A DNA stretch of 5,402 nt. Source: Pseudomonadota bacterium (GTDB taxonomy: Bacteria > Pseudomonadota > Gammaproteobacteria > Burkholderiales > Ferrovaceae). A program made the position numbers and the translations under genes. Shown here piece after piece: positions 1-4,725 of this stretch. The stretch covers positions 1 through 5,402 of the forward strand of contig JAJYQG010000040.1 in NCBI GenBank assembly GCA_021794775.1, given 5' to 3'. The notes below the pieces were generated by a model. It was not told the origin of the DNA. It was given only the letters and a program-made list of their open reading frames with translations, and searched no databases. Every line of letters begins with the position of its first letter. The first letter of the stretch is position 1.

Positions 1-232
1 TGGTTGCCACGAACATGCCGAAGGATTTGTAATAGGTGGCGTCAGCATCGGCCCAGCCAACCGATGTTTTGGTGGTGATTCCCGGCGGGACGATGACAAT
101 GCGCTCGTGACTGGTCAGGGCGGCGTAGGCTGAAAACAGCGAAATGCTCGATGTAATGACGCAGGCGATGGACAGCATCACATTCGCACGGATACTGTTT
201 TCCCAGGTTGTTTTCTGCCAGAGGAATTTCAT
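1..232 (-). CDS. traE: TraE-like F-type conjugation protein, 5' part only
   Basis: Inner-membrane component of an F-type type IV secretion (conjugation) system; TraE is the VirB5/VirB8-region pilus-assembly protein that sits just after TraL in F-like operons. The first 77 residues are visible; the rest lies beyond the left edge. A short cytoplasmic N terminus (MKFLWQKTTWENS) is followed by one hydrophobic segment at about residues 16-40, then a periplasmic part containing IVIVPPGI and VGWADADATYYKSF. The latter resembles the TraE family pattern of an Ala-Asp pair followed by a tyrosine and a hydrophobic run. The ATG overlaps the traL stop in an ATGA junction, and a strong GAGGAGG lies 8 bases upstream, so the start is well supported. 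The call rests on topology, this motif and the position directly after traL; the family usually runs to about 190-200 residues. Confidence 0.8.
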   Translation of the reverse strand, partial: MKFLWQKTTWENSIRANVMLSIACVITSSISLFSAYAALTSHERIVIVPPGITTKTSVGWADADATYYKSFGMFVAT

Positions 233-507
233 AGGTAAAACCTCCTCACAAGGCCATCTTCAAATTGCTTGTTCAGCCCGGATATGCCGGTCCAATAGGC
301 CAGGTGTACCAGGCCACCGGGGAGTGAAGTGTTCTTGAACATCTTGAGCAGTTTGACCAGAAACGGAATGCCGATAAACGCGGCCCAGACCAGGTGCATG
401 ATGATGGACAGGGCGAGAACACTTGCGGCCACCAGAAACTCATCCATTTCCCACCAGAAAAACTGCAACTGGGCATCAACAAAGCGTGGTATTTCGACTT
501 GGTTCAT
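229..507 (-). CDS. traL: TraL-like F-type conjugation protein
   Basis: Small inner-membrane protein of the F-type conjugative transfer apparatus, needed for pilus assembly (TraL, VirB3-like). The product has 92 residues, close to the usual 90-105. The N terminus has the family signature IPRFVDAQ followed by FWWEMDEF, that is an IPR-x-hydrophobic-D segment and then a W-E-x-D-E segment. A long hydrophobic stretch at about residues 24-57 probably makes one or two membrane helices. A tail with YWTG and a basic end (VRRFYL) follows. The start ATG overlaps the stop of the upstream lipoprotein gene by four bases (ATGA), and its stop overlaps the traE start in the same way. This traL-traE order is that of F, SXT and related elements. 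In F the pilin gene traA directly precedes traL; here an OmpA-like lipoprotein gene takes that position. Confidence 0.88.
   Translation of the reverse strand: MNQVEIPRFVDAQLQFFWWEMDEFLVAASVLALSIIMHLVWAAFIGIPFLVKLLKMFKNTSLPGGLVHLAYWTGISGLNKQFEDGLVRRFYL
241..247 (-). promoter_or_regulatory. Strong ribosome binding site for traE
   Basis: Reads GAGGAGG on the minus strand, 8 bases from the traE ATG. It lies inside the last codons of traL, so translation of traE is probably coupled to traL. It settles the traE start. Confidence 0.75.
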
Positions 508-1280
508 TGCGCCTCCTTGGCAAGTTCTTCTTCGGAAACGGCTTCTTCTCTGGTTTGCGTGTCTTCGGCCTGTTCGCCTGTCCCAACCGGGTGAATGTTG
601 GATTCCGCACGGCGGTTCATTGCACGGCCTTCGCTGGTCTTGTTGTTGCCAACTGGATTTTTGGGGCCCAGTCCTTCGGTTTCGACCAGTTCGTCAGGAA
701 CTCCGTGTTCGACCAGCACGCGCTTGACTTCGAGCGCTCGCTGCTGGGAGAGGATCTGGTTATGTCGTCCTTTGCCGCCGATATTGTCGGTGTAGCCGTT
801 CACCAGAATTTGCGTGTTCGGGTGGAGTTTTTCCGAGTACAGGACGGCATTGAGCCGTTCGGGATCGAGAATTTCGGTTTTGTTGAAGCCGAAGTGAACG
901 GCTACACCGACTTTGGCCGGATTTTGCATTTCCTCCATCATGGCGGTTTTGCTGGCAAGCCAGTGATCGAGATAACCGGTTGCAGGGCCGGTGTATTGCT
1001 GCTGGTCATTCGAGCCAATGCGAACCAGAAGATCAGGGTTTTGGCCGGAAAGAGAGAAAGTGGTGGAGAGCGGGCCGACAAAGGGCTCTGGTTCGTTGTC
1101 GTAGTGGACAATGCCTGAGCCTGCGCTTAATTCTCGTGCAGGTTTTTCCCCGTCATAGAAGTGCTGGGAAGGAAGGTTACTGACCGGGGGGATCACCAAG
1201 GGCTTTGGCGTCACCGTTGAGCAGGCGGCTGTCATGACAGACAAGCCCAGCAGCAAAAGGTTGAACGTTTTGTTTGGCAT
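504..1280 (-). CDS. OmpA-domain peptidoglycan-binding lipoprotein
   Basis: Predicted outer-membrane lipoprotein that binds peptidoglycan, 258 residues. The N terminus is a lipoprotein signal with a hydrophobic core at residues 7-16 and a lipobox-like MTAAC ending at Cys20. A proline-rich linker follows, then a uncharacterised middle part (about residues 40-120). The OmpA C-terminal domain covers about residues 122-230: GYTDNIGG (162-169), LSQQRA (177-182), EGLG (202-205) and EGRAMNRRAE (217-226). Asp165 and Arg181 match the two residues that bind diaminopimelate in OmpA. The last 28 residues are acidic and look disordered. In type IVB secretion systems the OmpA-like lipoprotein DotK/IcmN has a comparable make-up, while the F-type lipoprotein TraV does not have this domain. 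It likely anchors the transfer machine to the cell wall. The upstream 86-base gap has its own promoter candidate. The ribosome binding site is weak (GGA about 11 bases upstream), but the start is fixed by the signal peptide. Confidence 0.85.
   Translation of the reverse strand: MPNKTFNLLLLGLSVMTAACSTVTPKPLVIPPVSNLPSQHFYDGEKPARELSAGSGIVHYDNEPEPFVGPLSTTFSLSGQNPDLLVRIGSNDQQQYTGPATGYLDHWLASKTAMMEEMQNPAKVGVAVHFGFNKTEILDPERLNAVLYSEKLHPNTQILVNGYTDNIGGKGRHNQILSQQRALEVKRVLVEHGVPDELVETEGLGPKNPVGNNKTSEGRAMNRRAESNIHPVGTGEQAEDTQTREEAVSEEELAKEAQ
512..518 (-). promoter_or_regulatory. Strong ribosome binding site for traL
   Basis: Reads AAGGAGG on the minus strand, 4 bases before the traL ATG, and lies within the final codons of the lipoprotein gene. 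Together with the four-base stop-start overlap it indicates coupled translation. Confidence 0.75.
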
Positions 1281-1323
1281 CTTTTATGATCCAGTAGTCA
1301 CACTGTTGCAGATATTTGTAAGA

Positions 1324-1352
1324 ATGATACGCGAAAAAAAGCATACTCTCAA
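1324..1352 (-). promoter_or_regulatory. Candidate sigma70 promoter for lipoprotein-traL-traE
   Basis: On the minus strand, TTGAGA (1347-1352) and TATCAT (1324-1329) are separated by 17 bases. Each hexamer matches 5 of 6 consensus bases and the spacer is optimal. It lies in the 86-base gap between the DsbA-like gene and the lipoprotein gene. Transcription would start near 1317, leaving a leader of roughly 37 bases before the ATG at 1280. The spacer contains a run of seven T. No terminator hairpin is visible after the DsbA-like gene, so this promoter probably adds to read-through from upstream. The fit is good, but it is untested. Confidence 0.55.
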
Positions 1353-1366
1353 GGTGTTTGTACGTG

Positions 1367-2053
1367 TTATCCCCCGGTTGGCTTGAAGCCCTGATCAATC
1401 ATGCACTTGGACATCACCCCGTTGATCAACTGCTGGAACATGGCGTGATCACCGTTGGTAATGCCCGGTGATACCTCGTATTTGCCGCAAATCACCAGGG
1501 TTGGCGTTTCCTTGAGTTGATAATGAACTTGCCGATTGATGGCGTCCGGCATCCACTGGCTTGCCCAGGCCGCCGCGTTTTCCATTTGTGGGCCGGATAC
1601 GCCAGCGCGGTGAACGGCAGCCTTCCACTCCGCGTCGTTTCCGTTGGGTTTCATGGAGCCATCCTGTTCTATGGCATAGGCGCGTTCCGAGAAAGACTGA
1701 AGGTTCGCCGGGCCTACGCCGGGAATGCGCTCCATCGTTTCGTACAACATGAACGGAACGATATTTTTCTTCAAAGGCTGCCCGTTGTCTCCCGACTCGA
1801 TAACCGGGATGAATTCCAGTGAATACCCGGCAGGCAAGGTTTGTCCCCACCCGGTCAGCATGGCGTGATACTCACGGCAATAAGGACAGTCGTATTTGAA
1901 ATAGACCAGCACCTTTTTTTCGTCCTGCGCTACAAAAGGTGTCGTGGTCGTGAACGGTCGCGCGTTTTGCGGCAACTCAAGATCGTCTGCCCTGGCGATA
2001 TTGGCCAGGGCGATTATTGAAACAACCAGCAATTTACAAACTGACTTGTCCAT
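1367..2053 (-). CDS. Periplasmic DsbA-like thiol-disulfide oxidoreductase
   Basis: Predicted periplasmic thioredoxin-fold protein that forms or rearranges disulfide bonds, 228 residues. It starts with a signal peptide whose hydrophobic core covers about residues 8-20, with likely cleavage after ARA (Ala22). The active site is CPYC at residues 56-59, in the strand context VLVYFKYDCPYC. A helical insertion follows (about 60-170), and then the cis-proline loop TPTLV with Pro184. Insertion between CxxC and cis-Pro is the layout of DsbA-type folds. Two further cysteines (189 and 217) could form a structural disulfide. F-like elements carry TrbB or DsbC in equivalent roles, helping envelope transfer proteins fold. 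The ATG at 2053 is chosen because it begins the signal peptide; longer in-frame reading upstream would bury it. A GGTGGG lies 4 bases upstream. The gene overlaps the end of the ATPase gene by 20 bases, implying coupling. CPYC is more typical of glutaredoxins than of DsbA (CPHC) or DsbC (CGYC). Confidence 0.8.
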   Translation of the reverse strand: MDKSVCKLLVVSIIALANIARADDLELPQNARPFTTTTPFVAQDEKKVLVYFKYDCPYCREYHAMLTGWGQTLPAGYSLEFIPVIESGDNGQPLKKNIVPFMLYETMERIPGVGPANLQSFSERAYAIEQDGSMKPNGNDAEWKAAVHRAGVSGPQMENAAAWASQWMPDAINRQVHYQLKETPTLVICGKYEVSPGITNGDHAMFQQLINGVMSKCMIDQGFKPTGG

Positions 2054-3596
2054 CAATCCCACCGTGGTCGCATAACCCGGCTTTGTAGGCCAGTTCAAAC
2101 AGTGAATTTTCTCCGGGCGTCCATTTGTCCAGGATTTCCTGATAGGTAAAGCGGGCGTCATCGGTTCTGATCAGCCCCTCCATGACCGCTTGAGCGCCCC
2201 ATGTGTAGCCAATCATGTCCACCACCTGTTCGCGGGCGCAGTACCCGCGCTCGACCAGCAACTTGCCTTCTGATGGCGGTGTTGCAGTGATTCCCGCGTC
2301 CAGCAAAGCGGTTGCCCGTTCGTCCAGCATGGCCCACAGGTCATGTCTTGATATAAAGCCGCGCGACACGGCCATTTCTCCGATGCGCTTGGTGATGATC
2401 TTTACGGCATCAATGCTGGACACAACCCGCATGACCTCCTCAAGCGTCGTATGCCCCATGGCTGCCATGCGCTCACCCGCATGGGCCAGGGAGTCAAATT
2501 GAGGCTGGCCTGCGGCGGAGTTAACCATCTTCAAGGCTCCCAGATTCATGACCTGCTGAAACGCACGATCCGTCACGATCAGTTCCATGACTGGGGAAAA
2601 CCCGCTGTAATCCTGTCTGCCTGATGCAAACGGATACTCGATGCCGTGATCGGGCCTGATCCCATGACAGGCCAACCAAGCGATCTGCGCTTCGGTTGGC
2701 GGGCGTTTGGGGCAATCCGGTTTGACCGTACTGATCAGACGTTGTGCTGATACGCCGCGCAAGGCGGCTCCCAGGGTCATCGGATCAACGCCAAGTTCAA
2801 TGAATCGTGTCACCGCCTCGGCGGCGGTGTTGGCGTGCAGGGTGGACAGAACCAGGTGTCCGGTGATGGCCGCGTCAATGGCGACATGAGCCGTTTCCGA
2901 ATCGCGGATTTCACCGACCAGAATCACATCTGGGTCTTGGCGCAAAACGGCGCGTAAAGCCTGGGCAAAGGTAAGCCCGCCGCTGACATCGATCTGGTGC
3001 AGCCCCTTGACCCGGTATTCAACAGGATTTTCGATTGTGATGATGTTGTTCTTGCCGTTGTTGAGTTCGTTGAGAACGGCATACAGCGTGGTTGTCTTTC
3101 CTGAGCCGGTAGGGCCGGTGACCACAAACAGGCCATTTGGCTCACGGATCAACTGGTGAAAGGTCTGCCGAACCGCCGGAGTCATGCGGACATCGGAGAG
3201 TTTTTTCTCGGCATTGGACTGCATCAACAACCGGTTGACGATCAACTGGGTTCCGCCCACGCCGGGGGTCAGGCTGACGCGCACATCTACGCGCTGATCG
3301 TCCACCCGGAGCGACATACGCCCGTCCATGGCGGCCTGACGCTCGTTGAAGGCCATCTTGGAGCGGGCACGGATTTTGGTGTCTATCTGCCTGGCAATTT
3401 CGTGCGACAGGGTTGTGTAGGTCCACAACTCACCGCCGGGCAAACGGAACCGGACATCAAGCCCGTGTCCGTCATCACGAAAATGGATGTCGGCAACACG
3501 CTTTCGGGCTGCCTCGATAAAAATGTCGTTCAGGACTTGGCAGGTTTCCGCATCGCTGCGGCCTGAAGAAGTGAAAAGGTCTGGTTCGAGGCTCAT
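2034..3596 (-). CDS. GspE/PilB-type secretion ATPase with unusual C-terminal extension
   Basis: Cytoplasmic hexameric AAA-like ATPase of the type II secretion/type IV pilus family, 520 residues. The N-terminal domain (about 15-120) contains ADIHFR and RVDVRVS. The core shows Walker A GPTGSGKTT (161-169, Lys167), an Asp box (ITIENPVEYR, 186-195), Walker B DVILVGEIRD (223-232, Glu229) and a His box (GHLVLSTLHANTA, 246-258). The GspE tetracysteine zinc site is not intact: only Cys295 and Cys310 remain. The tail of the core, GHTTLEEVMRV (381-391), is normal for the family. Beyond it, residues 404-427 and 442-465 form two MshEN-like repeats, which in MshE lie at the N terminus. An AGGAG lies 9 bases before the ATG. 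Neighbours are a transglycosylase and F-type traL/traE. The IncI thin-pilus ATPase PilQ, also encoded near a transglycosylase (PilT), is the closest functional analogy, but no pilin or PilR-like membrane protein is in this window. The family call is very secure; the role is inferred. Confidence 0.92.
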   Translation of the reverse strand: MSLEPDLFTSSGRSDAETCQVLNDIFIEAARKRVADIHFRDDGHGLDVRFRLPGGELWTYTTLSHEIARQIDTKIRARSKMAFNERQAAMDGRMSLRVDDQRVDVRVSLTPGVGGTQLIVNRLLMQSNAEKKLSDVRMTPAVRQTFHQLIREPNGLFVVTGPTGSGKTTTLYAVLNELNNGKNNIITIENPVEYRVKGLHQIDVSGGLTFAQALRAVLRQDPDVILVGEIRDSETAHVAIDAAITGHLVLSTLHANTAAEAVTRFIELGVDPMTLGAALRGVSAQRLISTVKPDCPKRPPTEAQIAWLACHGIRPDHGIEYPFASGRQDYSGFSPVMELIVTDRAFQQVMNLGALKMVNSAAGQPQFDSLAHAGERMAAMGHTTLEEVMRVVSSIDAVKIITKRIGEMAVSRGFISRHDLWAMLDERATALLDAGITATPPSEGKLLVERGYCAREQVVDMIGYTWGAQAVMEGLIRTDDARFTYQEILDKWTPGENSLFELAYKAGLCDHGGIDGQVSL

Positions 3597-3610
3597 CGAT
3601 TTAGGCTCCT

Positions 3611-3620
3611 AAAAAAAAAA
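3611..3620. repeat. Run of ten A (T on the transcribed-sense minus strand)
   Basis: A homopolymer of ten A on the plus strand, in the 39-base gap between the 114-residue gene and the ATPase gene, directly upstream of the ATPase AGGAG. No convincing hairpin lies immediately before it on the minus strand, so it is not called as a terminator. Its length could vary by slippage, but changes would not alter the distance between ribosome binding site and start codon. Confidence 0.6.
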
Positions 3621-3635
3621 CAAACAAGACTGATC

Positions 3636-3980
3636 TCAAGGCTTCGTGATCGGCATGACCGGGATCATCGTGCCCGGTGCCGCCAGGGTATGCGTGACTG
3701 ACGCCGCCGATTCTTCTTCCCCCCAGCGACATTCCAGTCCCGGCCCGTAAAACTCCTGCGCGATAAACTGCTCCGTCGCTTCTCCGGCGGACTCAACCCG
3801 CACCTTCATGTCATCGTTGGTTTGCGGGCTAGACCAGTTCTTGATCGCCAGCGCAATGATGTCGCCAGCGCCACGTACCGGCGCGGCCAGACGATGAACC
3901 CGGATGCAGTTGTCCGATGGTACGGTTGACCAGACCCCCCAGCCGATTCCGGCAATAAAGATGTAACCCCAGATGCTCAC
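3636..3980 (-). CDS. Membrane-anchored hypothetical protein, 114 residues
   Basis: Not recognised as any family. The N terminus (SIWGYIFIAGIGWGVW, residues 2-17) is a hydrophobic segment, either a membrane anchor or an uncleaved signal, rich in Gly and Trp. The remainder is hydrophilic and would lie in the periplasm, with two cysteines (25 and 84) that could pair, possibly with help from the DsbA-like protein encoded downstream. The C terminus is rich in Pro and Thr. The chosen start is the GTG at 3980: it overlaps the transglycosylase stop in a GTGA junction and has AGGAG 6 bases upstream. A longer in-frame reading from the ATG at 4007 lies wholly inside the transglycosylase gene and would add charged residues before the membrane segment. 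Its position between a transglycosylase and a secretion ATPase suggests an envelope component of the transfer apparatus, but that is inference only. Confidence 0.72.
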   Translation of the reverse strand: MSIWGYIFIAGIGWGVWSTVPSDNCIRVHRLAAPVRGAGDIIALAIKNWSSPQTNDDMKVRVESAGEATEQFIAQEFYGPGLECRWGEEESAASVTHTLAAPGTMIPVMPITKP

Positions 3981-4438
3981 GGTTCTCTCCTGTTCATGGC
4001 GACCCAAACCTTGCGTGCGTATTCCTTGCGTTTCTGTTCGTCGTGAGCGTTATAAGCCCCGACTGCTCGCCAGGTCGAGCCGTGACGGTGTATCTGTTGC
4101 GCCAGAACCCATGCGCCGACCTTGATATTGGTACAGGCATCCCAAAGTTCGTTGGCCCTGACCCCGTGCTGTTCAAGAAACGGAATATGCGTGGAGTTGA
4201 TCTGCATGATTCCAACATCAAGCGTGCCGTTAGTGTTGCGGTGGTAGGCGTAGGGATTGAACCGCGATTCGACCCGCGCAATACCGATCAATATTTTTTC
4301 AGGGACATGGTAGATCGATGCCGCGTTTTCAAAGCAGGAGAGGTACTTGTTCGGAATGTGTACTTGTTCAGCGTTCTGTTGCGCGTGTGAATAAGTTGAT
4401 GCCAGAAAAAGACTGGCCAGAATTGTTTTCTTGTCCAT
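3977..4438 (-). CDS. Secreted lytic transglycosylase (VirB1/PilT/P19-like)
   Basis: Periplasmic enzyme that cleaves the glycan strands of peptidoglycan, making room for the secretion channel; 153 residues. The signal peptide spans about residues 1-19, with cleavage likely after SHA (Ala19). The SLT domain shows the catalytic glutamate Glu57 in IARVESRFNP (53-62), then GIMQINS (76-82), and later AVGAYNAH near the C terminus. All three are standard for family 1 lysozyme-like transglycosylases of conjugation systems. Cys35 and Cys102 are placed as a likely disulfide, common in VirB1/PilT-type enzymes. The size is close to F plasmid P19 (Orf169) and IncI PilT. The ATG at 4438 shares one base with the stop of the upstream regulator (TGATG). 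Only a distant AGGA is seen before it, so coupled translation is likely. The start is fixed by the signal peptide. Confidence 0.9.
   Translation of the reverse strand: MDKKTILASLFLASTYSHAQQNAEQVHIPNKYLSCFENAASIYHVPEKILIGIARVESRFNPYAYHRNTNGTLDVGIMQINSTHIPFLEQHGVRANELWDACTNIKVGAWVLAQQIHRHGSTWRAVGAYNAHDEQKRKEYARKVWVAMNRREP
3987..3991 (-). promoter_or_regulatory. Ribosome binding site deciding the GTG start
   Basis: AGGAG on the minus strand, 6 bases before the GTG at 3980. It favours this GTG over the upstream ATG at 4007 as the start of the 114-residue protein. Confidence 0.7.
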
Positions 4439-4629
4439 CAGCGCATGATTCCTGTTCTGGCTTGCGGTAGATGGTTATGTGCAAACTCACGAACCGCCAT
4501 CTCCATCACGGATGTCATGCTGACCCCGTGGGCCTCTGCCATCCGACGCAGCAACTCATCACATTCTTTTGACACTGTAAAACTCATGCGATGCTTTTTT
4601 TTGTCGTCGGGTTTTAGTGGGCGTCCCAT
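4438..4629 (-). CDS. Ribbon-helix-helix DNA-binding regulator, 63 residues
   Basis: Small CopG/Arc-like protein, probably a repressor of the promoters next to it. After a basic N terminus (MGRPLKPDDKKKH), a short strand (RMSFTVS, about residues 14-20) would insert in the DNA major groove as a dimer. Helix A (KECDELLRRMAEAHG) and helix B (SMTSVMEMAVREFAHN) follow, which is the ribbon-helix-helix layout. The start at 4629 is preferred over upstream in-frame ATGs at 4653 and 4674 for three reasons: AAGGA lies 5 bases before it, MGRP is a common opening in this group, and the upstream ATGs fall within or next to the predicted promoter -10. It is the first gene of the leftward set and overlaps the transglycosylase start by one base. 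Autoregulation through the palindrome at 4658-4668 is inferred. An accessory role at a transfer origin, as for TraY-like proteins, is an alternative. Confidence 0.82.
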   Translation of the reverse strand: MGRPLKPDDKKKHRMSFTVSKECDELLRRMAEAHGVSMTSVMEMAVREFAHNHLPQARTGIMR

Positions 4630-4634
4630 ATATA

Positions 4635-4639
4635 TCCTT
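4635..4639 (-). promoter_or_regulatory. Ribosome binding site deciding the regulator start
   Basis: AAGGA on the minus strand, 5 bases before the ATG at 4629. It overlaps the -35 candidate of the opposite promoter. Confidence 0.6.
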
Positions 4640-4665
4640 GCAATATTTTCCATATGAGTTATAAT
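4638..4665 (+). promoter_or_regulatory. Candidate promoter for the methyltransferase
   Basis: A perfect TATAAT at 4660-4665 with TTGCAA (4 of 6) at 4638-4643, spacer 16 bases. Transcription would start near 4672, leaving a leader of about 54 bases before the ATG at 4726. The -10 lies on the palindrome at 4658-4668 and on the -10 of the opposite promoter. Confidence 0.6.
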
Positions 4666-4668
4666 AAC
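4658..4668. promoter_or_regulatory. Candidate operator palindrome GTTATAATAAC
   Basis: An 11-bp perfect inverted repeat with five-base arms around a central A, lying over both divergent -10 hexamers. A bound ribbon-helix-helix dimer here would block both promoters. Symmetry does not extend past the arms. Since TATAAT is itself part of the repeat, the symmetry may be partly accidental. Confidence 0.4.
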
Positions 4669-4690
4669 ATACAATTGCAGGTACGTACAA
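4661..4690 (-). promoter_or_regulatory. Candidate promoter for the regulator and transfer genes
   Basis: On the minus strand, TTGTAC (4685-4690) and TATTAT (4661-4666) with an 18-base spacer. Transcription would start near 4654, about 25 bases before the regulator ATG. The -35 overlaps GTACGTAC (4681-4688), a perfect 8-bp palindrome. The region is clearly richer in A and T than its surroundings. Confidence 0.5.
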
Positions 4691-4715
4691 GTGGCAAAGA
4701 AACATCACCAAAATC

Positions 4716-4720
4716 AGGAG
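4716..4720 (+). promoter_or_regulatory. Ribosome binding site for the methyltransferase
   Basis: AGGAG, 5 bases before the ATG at 4726. It fixes the start of the gene that runs off the right edge. Confidence 0.7.
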
Positions 4721-4725
4721 AAAGC

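Noticed and set aside
298..315. Imperfect inverted repeat GGCCAGGTGTACCAGGCC
   Set aside because: It lies inside traL, has an internal mismatch, and is explained by codon choice for the protein; there is no sign of a separate function.
423..1118. Long plus-strand open frame of 231 codons
   Set aside because: It is antisense to the OmpA-domain lipoprotein and traL, which have clear family motifs, signal and ribosome binding sites; the plus-strand translation shows no domain.
1281..1366. Small gene or terminator in the gap before the lipoprotein gene
   Set aside because: No reading frame with a ribosome binding site and no stable hairpin is seen; the promoter candidate accounts for the sequence better.
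3611..3620. Intrinsic terminator at the ten-base T run before the ATPase gene
   Set aside because: The nearest good stem on the minus strand (CCGGG paired with CCCGG) lies about 40 bases upstream inside coding sequence, and nothing stable sits directly before the T run.
4681..4688. GTACGTAC as a transfer-origin or operator element
   Set aside because: An 8-bp palindrome is too short to call on its own. A similar TTGTACGT string near 1358 is likely chance, and no nick-site consensus is recognisable nearby.
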